Notes: generated by a model from the letters alone, not told the origin. A stretch of 64,000 nucleotides of DNA from JBKEDC01 sp047972995 (GCA_047972995.1 JBKEBD010000008.1:1-64000), one strand, 5' to 3'; positions 27,246 through 36,474 are shown, counted from the first letter of the stretch. Program-made: numbers and translations.

Positions 27246-28694
27246 TTAAGCGTCATAGCTCGTTGATGAGGTATTGCCTCCTCTTCCTGTCCAATTGGTA
27301 TGGAAGAATTCTCCGCGGGCTTTATCTATACGCTCATAGGTGTGAGCTCCGAAATAGTCGCGTTGCGCTTGCAGCAGATTGGCGGGCAATTGTTCACTCC
27401 TAAATCCATCGAAATAGCTCAAAGCAGCAGTGAGAGCAGGAGCAGGCACACCATTCATAATAGCTGTGGTACACACTCGGCGCCATCCTTCCTGAGCAGA
27501 TTCGACTTTGTCTTTAAAGAAAGATGAAAGCAATAGGTTAGGCAATTCGGGTTGTTCGTCGAAAGCTTTCTTTATGTCGGTCAAGAACGCTGAACGAATG
27601 ATACATCCGCCACGCCACATGAGCGCAATCCCTCCGTAGTTGAGATTCCATTTATATACTTTTGCCGCCTCCATCATGAGTTGATAGCCTTGAGCATAGG
27701 AAATAATTTTAGCTCCATAAAGTGCCATTTTCAAATCGTCAAGCATTTGTTGTTTATTGCCTTTGAACTTAATTTCAGGACCTTTAATTACTTTAGCCGC
27801 TACCATTCGTAGTTCTTTTTGTGCCGATAGGCAGCGAGCAAAGACCGATTCGGCAATTAGAGTGAGCGGTACACCCATATCGAGCGCAGCCACACCTGTC
27901 CATTTGCCAGTTCCTTTTTGTCCGGCTGTGTCGAGAATTTTTTCCACCAATGGTTCACCATCTTCATCTCTATAGGCGAGAATGTCGGCTGTGATTTCAA
28001 TGAGATAAGAGTCGAGCTCTTCGCTGTTCCATTTTCGGAATATCTCTGCCATTTCATCGTGAGAGAGATGTAGTATATCTTTCATGATTTTGTAGACTTC
28101 ATTAATGATTTGCATATCGCCATATTCAATGCCATTATGCACCATTTTCACAAAATGACCAGCACCATCTTCGCCCACCCATTCACAACAAGCAGATCCA
28201 TCTTCCACTTTGGCAGCTATCGATTGAAAAATATCCTTAATGTATTTCCAAGCTGCAGGACTTCCACCGGGCATCAACGATGGACCATTCAGTGCACCTT
28301 CTTCGCCACCTGAAACGCCACTACCCACGTAGAGCAATCCTTTACTTTCCACATAAGCCGTACGGCGACGCGTGTCGGGGAAGTGAGAATTACCCCCGTC
28401 AATAATAATATCACCTTGTTCCAAATGGGGAAGTAGTTGCTCGATGAGATCATCGACAGGTTGACCTGCTTTCACCAACATCATCACTTTGCGGGGACGT
28501 TCAATAGATGCAACAAACTCCTCCATGGAGTGAGCCCCGATAAAGTTTTTTCCTTCTCCTCGTCCGTTGATGAATTGATCAACTTTTTCCGTAGTTCTGT
28601 TATATACAGCTACAGTATAGCCTTTGCTTTCCATATTGAGCACGAGGTTTTCCCCCATCACAGCTAGTCCGATTAATCCAATATTTGCTTTCAT
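27246..28694 (-). CDS. gnd: 6-phosphogluconate dehydrogenase, decarboxylating
   Basis: 482 residues, the full length of the long form. Converts 6-phosphogluconate to ribulose 5-phosphate with CO2 release in the pentose phosphate pathway. N-terminal Rossmann fold GLAVMGENLVLNM; IDGGNS-type element (DIIIDGGNSHFPDT); catalytic GHFVKMVHNGIEYGDMQ with Lys; all-alpha C-terminal domain. The tail GRGGNTSSTSYDA is typical. No zwf or pgl gene is adjacent; it stands between the regulator pair and pdxB. Confidence 0.96.
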   Translation of the reverse strand: MKANIGLIGLAVMGENLVLNMESKGYTVAVYNRTTEKVDQFINGRGEGKNFIGAHSMEEFVASIERPRKVMMLVKAGQPVDDLIEQLLPHLEQGDIIIDGGNSHFPDTRRRTAYVESKGLLYVGSGVSGGEEGALNGPSLMPGGSPAAWKYIKDIFQSIAAKVEDGSACCEWVGEDGAGHFVKMVHNGIEYGDMQIINEVYKIMKDILHLSHDEMAEIFRKWNSEELDSYLIEITADILAYRDEDGEPLVEKILDTAGQKGTGKWTGVAALDMGVPLTLIAESVFARCLSAQKELRMVAAKVIKGPEIKFKGNKQQMLDDLKMALYGAKIISYAQGYQLMMEAAKVYKWNLNYGGIALMWRGGCIIRSAFLTDIKKAFDEQPELPNLLLSSFFKDKVESAQEGWRRVCTTAIMNGVPAPALTAALSYFDGFRSEQLPANLLQAQRDYFGAHTYERIDKARGEFFHTNWTGRGGNTSSTSYDA

Positions 28695-28781
28695 ATTTAT
28701 TCTTTATTCGTGCGAAGTTGAGAAACGCAAAGTGCGAAGCAGAACAGGAATCCTGTATTAGCACACTGGTGTATTGTTCAA

Positions 28782-29900
28782 TTATCGCATTGTTAAATTA
28801 AACAACAACTCTTGGTCGGTTTTGTTTATGTTAGATGAAACTATGGTGTAATATGGAAATTCTCTTCGAACAGGATAGTTACCTCTAAGCTCTTCAAACT
28901 TCAGTAGGTTAGAGCGTAGGTTTTGGTCGTCAGTAATAATCGGATAAGTTTGCAAGATGGCTTCAGCCACAATGTCGCCAGTGTTTTTCCCTTGTCCATC
29001 GAGTGAAATGATGTTGGTAGCAGCATCTTCAATATTAGGGCATGTCCAACTATTAATGCCTAAATTGAAGAATCGGCTCAAGGCTTGCACACTCATGCTT
29101 GTGCCATTAGCTATACAAACTATCGAATAGCCAGCAATGTGTGGAGTAGCAATTTCGCAAAGTGAAATCAGCTCTGAGCTAATGTCAGGTTCATTCTCCC
29201 AACAGTCCATGATTAATCCAGAGAGTGAGTTGGTGCTCATACCGTGGATTAGGGCTTTCGTCTTCGTTACTTCTCCGCGACAAGTATTTATTATCCAAGG
29301 TTTCTTGCTACAAGCCTCAATAAAATAATCATCTACGAGGTGCAACGTCGTATTTTCCCCACTTTTATTTAGTGGCGTGTGGAATGTAATAATGTCGGCT
29401 TTTTGTTGAATTTCAGCAAGCGATGAGAACCCCTCATTGCCTTCTGCTTTTGCACGAGGAGGGTCGTTAAGTAGTACATTCATGCCGATAGTGCGACAGA
29501 AATGTTCCACTTTCTTGCCTACGTTGCCTACGCCTACAATGCCAATTGTTTTTTCATTGAGGTTGATGTGGTACTTGTGCGCTAAATGCATCATTGCAGC
29601 TGCTACATATTGCAAAACCGATCCACTATTGCAACCCGGAGCATTTGTCCATGTAATGCCTGCTTGTTTGCAGTAATCGGTGTCAATATGATCGAAACCA
29701 ATTGTGGCTGTGGCGATGAACTTCACAGCAGTCCCCTCTAAAAGTTCGGGATTGCAGATCGTGCGTGTGCGAATGACGAGTGCATCAGCATCGAGAAGTA
29801 GCTCTTTGTTTATTTTTGCGCCGTCGGCATAAATAATATTGGCGTGTGGTTCAAGTGCTCCCTCAATGTAGGGGATTTTATTATCGATTACAATTTTCAT
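28782..29900 (-). CDS. pdxB: 4-phosphoerythronate dehydrogenase
   Basis: 372 residues of the D-2-hydroxyacid dehydrogenase family. PdxB oxidises 4-phospho-D-erythronate in the DXP-dependent route to pyridoxal 5'-phosphate. Seen are the NAD site GIVGVGNVGKKV, catalytic Arg in NTCRGEV, Glu in CWENEPDIS and His in TPHIAGYS, plus the PdxB-specific AGCNSGSV-type element (APGCNSGSVLQYV). The start at 29900 (MKIVIDNKIPYIEG) is preferred over an in-frame ATG at 29918. Confidence 0.93.
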   Translation of the reverse strand: MKIVIDNKIPYIEGALEPHANIIYADGAKINKELLLDADALVIRTRTICNPELLEGTAVKFIATATIGFDHIDTDYCKQAGITWTNAPGCNSGSVLQYVAAAMMHLAHKYHINLNEKTIGIVGVGNVGKKVEHFCRTIGMNVLLNDPPRAKAEGNEGFSSLAEIQQKADIITFHTPLNKSGENTTLHLVDDYFIEACSKKPWIINTCRGEVTKTKALIHGMSTNSLSGLIMDCWENEPDISSELISLCEIATPHIAGYSIVCIANGTSMSVQALSRFFNLGINSWTCPNIEDAATNIISLDGQGKNTGDIVAEAILQTYPIITDDQNLRSNLLKFEELRGNYPVRREFPYYTIVSSNINKTDQELLFNLTMR

Positions 29901-30307
29901 GTGTTTAAAATTTGGCAATAAGCTGTAAGCTATAGGCTTTTGCTGATTTAATCATTTTTTGGTGTACTGTATGGCATTTAAGCTAACTGTTTAGAGTCTA
30001 CAGCATGGCTGTTTCATGTTTATAAATTGAGTACAAAGAAGCTGCTTTATGGCTGTTTATTTGGACAAAGTTAGTCGATTGCTCGAATAAAACCATATTC
30101 TTGTTCTCGTGTCATGTTGCAAATATATAAGTTTGTTTGCTAGACACAGTTTAGTGAATACTCCCAAAAACTATTGCCAAAAAAAGAAACAAAAAGACTG
30201 ATAAGATACAAAGAAATGGGAAATACACGTAAAATATAACACTAGCTACTTTCCGACAAAAATAGACCGTCCATTGTCATGTTGTTCAAGTTTTAGATTT
30301 GCAGGCA
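29901..30307. other. Intergenic region without a gene
   Basis: About 400 bp between the pdxB start and the kduD terminator. Only a short dispersed repeat is recognisable: AGCTGTAAGCTATAGG at 29921-29936, which recurs in front of pth near 53290. No credible reading frame or RNA gene is seen. Confidence 0.5.
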
Positions 30308-30337
30308 CAAAAAAAGCAATTCCGAAGAACTGCTTTT
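30308..30337 (-). terminator. Terminator of kduD
   Basis: 11-bp stem with one mismatch (30312-30322 with 30327-30337) around a TTCG tetraloop on the minus strand, followed by a T-run. Confidence 0.8.
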
Positions 30338-30374
30338 ATAATTTTCAAATGCACATTGGGCAATTGCGTATTTA

Positions 30375-31169
30375 CTACAAATCGTTTTCGCCAGCTACAT
30401 AGCCGAAGTTAGCCAAGATACCACCATCTACGTAAAGAACTTGTCCGTTTACGAATTCAGCAGCTTTTGAAGCTAAGAAGATTGCAGCATTACCAATGTC
30501 TTCAGGTTCTCCCCAGCGACCAGCAGGAGTACGCATCATTACTAAGTCGTTGAATGGGTGACCGTTTTCACGGATAGGACCAGTTTGCGATGTGGCAATG
30601 TAGCCGGGTCCGATACCGTTAATCTGTACGTTGTATTTTGCCCACTCACAGCACATATTGGCAGTTAAGAGTTTCAAACCACCTTTAGCCGCAGCGTAAG
30701 CCGAAACAGAATTACGACCATATACACTCATCATAGAGCACATATTGATGATTTTTCCTGAACGTTGCGCAATCATATTTGGAGCTACACGTTTTGCCAC
30801 GATAAGTGGAGCAACTAAGTCGATATCGATTACTTGTTCGAAATCTTTAATTGGCATATCCAAAATAGGAATACGTTTGATGATACCAGCGTTGTTTACC
30901 AAGATGTCAACCACCCCTACGTTCTTCTCAATTTCAGAGATACCTGCATCAACAGCTGCTTCGTTAGTTACATCGAAGTTTAAGGTGTAAACATCGATAC
31001 CATCTTTCGCGTATTCTGCTTTGCATTCTGCAAGCTTTTCATCGTTGATGTCATTCACACACAATTTAGCACCGCTTTTTGCCAAAGCTTTACCAACTGC
31101 CATACCAATACCGTGAGTACCGCCTGTTACTAAGGCTACTTTACCTGATAAGTCAAATAATTCTTGCAT
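30375..31169 (-). CDS. kduD: 2-deoxy-D-gluconate 3-dehydrogenase type SDR (KduD)
   Basis: 264 residues, classical short-chain dehydrogenase: TGGTHGIG cofactor site (15-22), NNAG (93-96), catalytic Ser145, Tyr158 and Lys162 in SVSAYAAAKGG. KduD reduces 2,5-diketo-3-deoxygluconate to 2-keto-3-deoxygluconate, the step after KduI in breakdown of unsaturated galacturonate. The call rests on the neighbour kduI and on length; gluconate 5-dehydrogenase is the main alternative. Confidence 0.9.
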   Translation of the reverse strand: MQELFDLSGKVALVTGGTHGIGMAVGKALAKSGAKLCVNDINDEKLAECKAEYAKDGIDVYTLNFDVTNEAAVDAGISEIEKNVGVVDILVNNAGIIKRIPILDMPIKDFEQVIDIDLVAPLIVAKRVAPNMIAQRSGKIINMCSMMSVYGRNSVSAYAAAKGGLKLLTANMCCEWAKYNVQINGIGPGYIATSQTGPIRENGHPFNDLVMMRTPAGRWGEPEDIGNAAIFLASKAAEFVNGQVLYVDGGILANFGYVAGENDL

Positions 31170-31184
31170 TTTTTTTTTTTATTA

Positions 31185-31285
31185 AAGCCCCTTCTAACTC
31201 CCACAAAGGGGAGGATAAGAGGCACTAGGTTTATTTGTTTTGAATAGCGTATCTCTTCTCCCACTAGTGGGAGTTAGAGGGGCTT
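31185..31285. repeat. Long inverted repeat between kduI and kduD
   Basis: Arms 31185-31204 and 31267-31285 (AAGCCCC/GGGGCTT and CTAACTCCCAC/GTGGGAGTTAG) pair along about 19 bp with one bulge; a smaller dyad CCCACTAGTGGG sits in the right arm. It fills the spacer between two genes of one pathway and could form a strong RNA hairpin. Confidence 0.7.
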
Positions 31286-31289
31286 CTTG

Positions 31290-32132
31290 TTATCTCAATT
31301 CGTTAGCTTTAAACCAATCTTGGTCGGTGTAGTCGAGGTTTTCACCTGCCATACCCCAAATGAAAGTGTAGTTGCTAGTACCCGCAGCCGAGTGAATTGA
31401 CCAAGCTGGAGAAATTACGGCTTGTTCATTTTGCATCCAGATGTTGCGTGTGTTTTTAGGCTCACCCATGAAGTGAGATACCGCTTGCTCTTCAGGCACT
31501 TTGAAGTAGAAATATACTTCATTACGACGAGAGTGTAAGTGCACAGGCATAGTGTTCCACACTGAACCCGGTTTCAATTCAGTGATACCCATTTGCAACT
31601 GACAAGTCTCTACCACACCATTGATAATCATTTGGTTGATTTCACGCTCGTTTGAAGTTTCCAAAGAACCCATATGAAGCACATTAGCATCAGCTTTAGT
31701 TACCAATTTCGTAGAATATTCTTTGTGAGCAGGGGCAGAGTTAATATAGTATTTTGCTGGATTAGCAGCGTCGTTTGAAGCGAAGATAATTTCTTTAGAA
31801 CCTTTACCAATGTAAAGAGCTTCTTTGTGGGCAATAGGATATACTGTGCCGTCAACAGTAACAGTACCTTCAGCACCAATGTTGATTACACCTACTTCTC
31901 TACGCTCGCAGAAATAGTTAGCTTTCAATGCATCTACTGTTTCTAGTTTTAATGGGGCAGTAGTAGGCACAGCGCCAGCAGTGATGAATCGCTCAATGTG
32001 TGAGTATACCATGTTGATATTGCCTGCTTCCATCACATTTTCAATTAGAAATTCTTTACGTACACGGTCGGTGTCGTATGATTTGAAATCCTCAGGATTG
32101 TAAGCATAACGCTCTTCAAAATTAATTGCCAT
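31290..32132 (-). CDS. kduI: 5-dehydro-4-deoxy-D-glucuronate isomerase
   Basis: 280 residues, a cupin-fold isomerase that converts 5-keto-4-deoxyuronate, the product of unsaturated galacturonate, to 2,5-diketo-3-deoxygluconate. The metal site PVHLHSRRNEVYFYF is visible, as are the N-terminal RYAYNPEDFKSYDTDRVR and C-terminal MAGENLDYTDQDW segments characteristic of KduI. Divergent from the LacI-type regulator gene and upstream of kduD. Confidence 0.96.
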   Translation of the reverse strand: MAINFEERYAYNPEDFKSYDTDRVRKEFLIENVMEAGNINMVYSHIERFITAGAVPTTAPLKLETVDALKANYFCERREVGVINIGAEGTVTVDGTVYPIAHKEALYIGKGSKEIIFASNDAANPAKYYINSAPAHKEYSTKLVTKADANVLHMGSLETSNEREINQMIINGVVETCQLQMGITELKPGSVWNTMPVHLHSRRNEVYFYFKVPEEQAVSHFMGEPKNTRNIWMQNEQAVISPAWSIHSAAGTSNYTFIWGMAGENLDYTDQDWFKANELR

Positions 32133-32202
32133 AATTGTTTATTTTGTTTTATTAAATAAATGCTTTTATAATTTCTTCATGCTACAAGAACATGATTTTA
32201 GG

Positions 32203-32210
32203 CAAATTTA
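32203..32210 (-). promoter_or_regulatory. Putative -7 box of kduI
   Basis: TAAATTTG on the minus strand, 70 nt before the ATG; the divergent lacI-type gene has its own box 44 bp away, so both share the regulatory region. Confidence 0.5.
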
Positions 32211-32254
32211 TAATTTTAATATGAAAATCTGACAATCGATTGCGCATATTATTC

Positions 32255-32262
32255 TAATTTTG
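32255..32262 (+). promoter_or_regulatory. Putative -7 box of the LacI-type regulator gene
   Basis: TAATTTTG matches TAnnTTTG, 45 nt before the ATG at 32308. Confidence 0.5.
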
Positions 32263-32307
32263 TGTTAAAGAGTTTGCCCACAGGTAAGCATTATATACAA
32301 AAAGAAG

Positions 32308-33339
32308 ATGAGTAAACACAATTCGATAACGATTCACGATATTGCTAAAGAGCTGAAAATCTCAGCATCAACAGTTTCACGAGCCTTGAATGATAACCCA
32401 AGGATTAGTGAAAAAACTAAAAAAAGCATCAAGCTGAAGGCGCAGCAAATGGGCTATCAGCCTAATGTGATGGCCTCTAACTTACGAAATCGGAAATCGA
32501 ACACGATCGGAATTGTAGTGCCACTGATTAATAGGCATTTCTTTTCTTCTTTCATTAGTGGGGTAGAAGATGTGGCATTTAAACTTGGATACAGTGTTAT
32601 TATATCCCAGTCGAAAGATTTGATCGCCAATGAGAAACAAATTGTACAATCCATGTTTTTCAATCGGGTAGATGGCATTATAGCCTCAATTAGTATGCAG
32701 ACAGATGAGTTTGAGCATTTCAATGTATTTGAAGCAAACAAAACGCCAATTGTGTTTTTCGACCGGGTGGTGCCTCAACTTAAAGCACACAAAATTGTCG
32801 TAGATGATTTCGGAGTGGGATTTAAAGCTACAAAACACCTTATCGAACAAGGATATCAGCGTATAGCACACCTAGCAGGTCCTACGGTGTTGCATACCTA
32901 TAACGACCGTATGGCAGGGTATAAATCGGCTTTGGTAGAAAGTGGTATGGAGGTGAAGGAAGATTATATTATATACAGCCGACTAACACGCATTGATGGA
33001 CAAGATGCTATTGAACAACTTTTGTCGTTGCCCATCCCTCCAGATGCTCTGTTTTGTGGTAATGACACCTCGGCGCTCAGTGTGTTGAGCTATTTGAAGG
33101 AACACAACATTAGCGTGCCGCAAGAGTTCGGACTCATTGGTTTCAGCGATGAACCTGCTTCGGCATTGGTTACACCATCGATTTCTACACTTAAGCAACC
33201 CGCCTATGAAATGGGGGAAAATGCTGCCGAATTATTAATCAGTGAAATTGAGCGTAAGCAAATTTCAACCGAGCATCAAACCATTGTGGTTGCCACCGAA
33301 CTAATTGCCCGAGAATCATCGCGAAGAAAACAAGATTAA
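32308..33339 (+). CDS. LacI family transcriptional regulator
   Basis: 343 residues: N-terminal LacI helix-turn-helix with hinge (ITIHDIAKELKISASTVSRALN to MASNLR, about 5-60) and a periplasmic-binding-protein-like effector domain (IGIVVPLINRHFFSSFISGVE, FFDRVV, DRMAGYKSAL, FCGNDTSALSVL, GFSDEPASALVTP). Position between kduI/kduD and the PL10 gene suggests that it controls pectin use in response to a uronate intermediate; this is inference. Confidence 0.93.
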   Translation: MSKHNSITIHDIAKELKISASTVSRALNDNPRISEKTKKSIKLKAQQMGYQPNVMASNLRNRKSNTIGIVVPLINRHFFSSFISGVEDVAFKLGYSVIISQSKDLIANEKQIVQSMFFNRVDGIIASISMQTDEFEHFNVFEANKTPIVFFDRVVPQLKAHKIVVDDFGVGFKATKHLIEQGYQRIAHLAGPTVLHTYNDRMAGYKSALVESGMEVKEDYIIYSRLTRIDGQDAIEQLLSLPIPPDALFCGNDTSALSVLSYLKEHNISVPQEFGLIGFSDEPASALVTPSISTLKQPAYEMGENAAELLISEIERKQISTEHQTIVVATELIARESSRRKQD

Positions 33340-33379
33340 AGTAAAAGAGCTGCACACGGGCAGCTCTTTTACTTTAATC
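33334..33379. terminator. Bidirectional terminator shared by the regulator and PL10 genes
   Basis: A perfect 20-bp stem (33334-33353 with 33360-33379) with loop ACACGG. The stop codons of both convergent genes (33337-33339 and 33374-33376) lie inside its arms. Confidence 0.85.
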
Positions 33380-34465
33380 TTCAATATTCCATTTCTCACA
33401 CCATTTCGGATAGTCTTTTTCTACAAGATCTTCAGCCCATGTGCCTAACCAACCGTAGCCTGTTCGGCGTTCAATTTCAATTTCTCCAATTGAATAATGC
33501 ACTACGCCATCGCGCCCCACAAAAATAGGGTAATTGGTTTCTATTTCATAGAAGCGTGCCCACATACTTTGTTGACTAGCTGGATCAAAACCTATCACAT
33601 AATCATAGCCATATTTCCCTTGGGGATTCTCAATTTTCACTAATCGAATTCCTTTTAACTGAACTAGCTCAAACCAATTGATTGCAGCTTTTACCGATTT
33701 AATAATTTCAGGGCTAGGATTGTCGATACTCATGAGAAACTTAGTAATTCCCACACTTTCAGAACCACTTAAAGTTTTGAGCTCATAGGCTCTGGCTTTG
33801 GCAGGTTTCAGGGTTACTTCATCATGCTGCGCACACCACACAGTGAGGGTGTTGTTTACCTCTACTTGACATTGCAGTGTGATGTCTATGCCTTTTGCCA
33901 CAGCTTCAATACAACGACGACGTGTTTTATTGTCAACGAAATTAAATTTGCCATCGAGAAAGTTCATCACCCCAATCATGGCGCCATCATTATAGGTTAT
34001 GTGGGTGTAATATCCTTTTCGAAGTGGGTAGAACTGAGGCCAACCGCCATTCGGATATTGAGCTTCGAGCATAAAGTTGATGCCCCTCAAGCAAGCTTTT
34101 TTATATTGTTTCAAGCCTGTGGCATTAAACACCCGAGCCAAAAACTCAATCTGTGGATAGGTAGCTTTATTGTCGATTGTGGTTTCATTGATGTGGTTGG
34201 TGTTCTTCAACTTCTGTTCCTCAATCTCAGCTTTGGTAATAGGTTGGGCCATGTCTATGTTCTTCGCCCAACCGCCTAAATCCGATTGGTAAAGAATAAG
34301 ATTGTCGGCTATTTGGCGAGCTTCATTGGTGGCGTAAAACTCGGTAGGTTGATGTAAGGCATTTTTCCATTGTATTGTTTTTTGTGCCGAAGCACCCAAA
34401 GAAAAGCCAATGAGCATAAGAATGCAAAGGAATCCTGCAGCGTGTTTTTGTGCTGATGTATTCAT
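33374..34465 (-). CDS. Pectate lyase, polysaccharide lyase family 10
   Basis: 363 residues with a signal peptide (LCILMLIGFSLGASAQ). The PL10 catalytic-domain pattern is clear: LILYQSDLGGWAKNIDM, TTIDNKATYPQIEFLARVF, AQYPNGGWPQFYP, YYTHITYNDGAMIGVM, and later GSESVGITKFLM and a C-terminal RTGYGWLGTWAEDL. It cleaves polygalacturonate by beta-elimination, giving the unsaturated products used by KduI/KduD after further depolymerisation. Exported, probably periplasmic. Confidence 0.94.
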   Translation of the reverse strand: MNTSAQKHAAGFLCILMLIGFSLGASAQKTIQWKNALHQPTEFYATNEARQIADNLILYQSDLGGWAKNIDMAQPITKAEIEEQKLKNTNHINETTIDNKATYPQIEFLARVFNATGLKQYKKACLRGINFMLEAQYPNGGWPQFYPLRKGYYTHITYNDGAMIGVMNFLDGKFNFVDNKTRRRCIEAVAKGIDITLQCQVEVNNTLTVWCAQHDEVTLKPAKARAYELKTLSGSESVGITKFLMSIDNPSPEIIKSVKAAINWFELVQLKGIRLVKIENPQGKYGYDYVIGFDPASQQSMWARFYEIETNYPIFVGRDGVVHYSIGEIEIERRTGYGWLGTWAEDLVEKDYPKWCEKWNIED

Positions 34466-34500
34466 TTAGGTTGTTATATTAATACATGTTAAAAGAAATA

Positions 34501-34531
34501 AAAAAAGCCACAATATAAAATATTGTGGCTT
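34501..34531 (-). terminator. Terminator of the phosphofructokinase gene
   Basis: 12-bp perfect stem AAGCCACAATAT/ATATTGTGGCTT (34505-34516 with 34520-34531), T-run on the minus strand. Confidence 0.85.
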
Positions 34532-34551
34532 AATCGATATTCAGAATAGCA

Positions 34552-36207
34552 TTATTTCTTTTCCAATTGAAGCGTTACAGTTGTACGGTCGCAAACTTCT
34601 GTTGGTCCCCAATATTGAATTGGACCGGGATATAAGTATGAAGTTTCGATAGCCCATTTCTCACGGTTTGCTTCCAAGTGTTTGAAAGGTGCACCATCAA
34701 GTTCAACTAGCGCTTTTTGAATTACAGGTTTCATGTGTCCGTGGCGTTTTTCCATGTTCATCATCATGGTGATTGGCACACCGCCAGCAATCCACTCAGC
34801 AGCAGGAGCTGTAGTGTTACGCACCGATGACATATAGCCTGTTTTGCCTGAACCAATAAGCACTGAAGCAGTGTAGCCCAAAGAGTAGCAGTAGTCGGCA
34901 TCGAAGTTTGAAGGAGCAGCACAGCGTCCTTCGTAGCCAAAGAAGTGGAATTGAGTTCCGAATTTGCCTACATATTTACCTTCAGCTTTCATTTCAGCCA
35001 AACGAGTTTTCACCATTTCACCAAGTAATTTTTCAGTTTCAATCAATGAAACTTGCACGTTGCCGTGAGGGTCGCGATCGAGAGTTAATTGGTCGGCAAT
35101 TAAGGAAGGAAGCGATTGATATACTTTTGCTGATTCAGCTGAAAGGATACTAGCTACGAAAACACGACCTTCAGCTTTGTCAGTATATGACTTGAATTTG
35201 GCTTCTTTCTCAGAACCTTCTGCCAAGATATCATTCAATTCAGCAATCAAAGCTTTCATTTCGGGTACGAACTCTACCAAGCCTTCAGGAATAAGAGCCA
35301 CGCCGAAGTTTTCGCCGTTTGCTGCACGTTTGGCAATGATGCCAGCCATGTAGTCCACAATTTCACCCAAGGTTTGTTTTTTCTCTGCCACTTCTTCTGA
35401 AACCAGCGTAATATTTGGTTGAGTTTGTAAGCCGGCTTCCAAACCAATGTGTGATGCCGAACGACCCATCAATTTAATGAAGTGCCAGTATTTTTTAGCT
35501 GAATTGGCATCACGTTGAATGTTTCCAATCAATTCAGAATATACTTTCACGGCAGTGTCAAAACCAAATGAAGTTTCAATCATTTCGTTTTTCAAGTCGC
35601 CATCAATTGTTTTAGGACAACCAATTACTTGCACACCTGCGTTTTTAGCTGCATAATATTCAGCGAGCACACAAGCATTTGTGTTTGAATCATCGCCACC
35701 AATGATAACTAAAGCTTGAATGTTCAGTTCTTTCAAAATTTCAAGACCTTTATCAAACTGTGCAGTTTCTTCTAGCTTAGTTCTACCCGAACCAATGATA
35801 TCGAAACCACCAGTGTTGCGATATCCATTAAGATAATCGGCTGTAATCTCCATATATTTATGGTCAACCAATCCGCCGGGTCCTCCCAAGAAACCATATA
35901 GTTTGCTATCAGGATTAAGGTTTTTGATACCATCGAAGATACCAGAAATCACGTTGTGTCCGCCCGGTGCTTGTCCGCCCGAAAGAATTACACCTACATT
36001 TACAGCAGGGAAGTTTTCGCTTGTAGCAGCTTCCTCAAATTGAAGAAGAGGCATACCATAGGTGTTTGGAAAAAGGTTTTTAATTTCCGCTTGGTCTGCC
36101 ACTGATTCAGTAGCTGCTCCTTCAACGATTTTAACTGCTCCTTTAAGTGATTTAGGAAGTTTTGGCTCGTAACTTGCGCGAGCTTTTTGTAAGGCACTAA
36201 TACTCAT
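34552..36207 (-). CDS. pfp: PPi-dependent 6-phosphofructokinase (long form)
   Basis: 551 residues, the length of long plant-like PFP enzymes. Interconverts fructose 6-phosphate and fructose 1,6-bisphosphate with pyrophosphate. Diagnostic residues are GGDDSNT (the second Asp marks PPi over ATP use), PKTIDGDLKN with Lys, and MGRSASHIGLE. It is reversible, so it may serve both glycolysis and gluconeogenesis. Single-gene unit with its own promoter box and terminator. Confidence 0.95.
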   Translation of the reverse strand: MSISALQKARASYEPKLPKSLKGAVKIVEGAATESVADQAEIKNLFPNTYGMPLLQFEEAATSENFPAVNVGVILSGGQAPGGHNVISGIFDGIKNLNPDSKLYGFLGGPGGLVDHKYMEITADYLNGYRNTGGFDIIGSGRTKLEETAQFDKGLEILKELNIQALVIIGGDDSNTNACVLAEYYAAKNAGVQVIGCPKTIDGDLKNEMIETSFGFDTAVKVYSELIGNIQRDANSAKKYWHFIKLMGRSASHIGLEAGLQTQPNITLVSEEVAEKKQTLGEIVDYMAGIIAKRAANGENFGVALIPEGLVEFVPEMKALIAELNDILAEGSEKEAKFKSYTDKAEGRVFVASILSAESAKVYQSLPSLIADQLTLDRDPHGNVQVSLIETEKLLGEMVKTRLAEMKAEGKYVGKFGTQFHFFGYEGRCAAPSNFDADYCYSLGYTASVLIGSGKTGYMSSVRNTTAPAAEWIAGGVPITMMMNMEKRHGHMKPVIQKALVELDGAPFKHLEANREKWAIETSYLYPGPIQYWGPTEVCDRTTVTLQLEKK

Positions 36208-36252
36208 GGTTAGTGTATTTATAGTTATAAGTTAATAATTTCTTTTGTCGCT

Positions 36253-36260
36253 CAAATTTA
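36253..36260 (-). promoter_or_regulatory. Putative -7 box of pfp
   Basis: TAAATTTG on the minus strand, 46 nt before the ATG. Confidence 0.45.
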
Positions 36261-36309
36261 CAAAATGTGGAAAATATTTTGGTGTTTGAGACTTAAAAAA
36301 TGAATAATA

Positions 36310-36474
36310 TTAATGTTGGAAAGCTGTGCAATCCATTGCATTTGAATAAAGGTCGCTTATTTGAACTTCGATCTTTCCCAAATTGAGTGAACGATGGCTG
36401 TAATTGCGGCGAGAAATAGCATCACTTAGCAGAATGAAAAGCACAACAATAGCGATGCTTGCTAAAATAGTCAT
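36310..36474 (-). CDS. Possible 54-residue membrane microprotein
   Basis: A short reading frame starting with MTILASIAIVVLFILLSDAISRRNY: one plausible transmembrane helix followed by positive residues, then a short polar tail ending in DCTAFQH. It fills most of the 314-bp gap between the nitroreductase-like gene and pfp and begins 47 nt behind the stop of... no annotated gene on its strand reads into it without crossing the pfp promoter. No recognised family. The helix with a following RR pair is the only argument for coding; it may be chance. Confidence 0.3.
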   Translation of the reverse strand: MTILASIAIVVLFILLSDAISRRNYSHRSLNLGKIEVQISDLYSNAMDCTAFQH

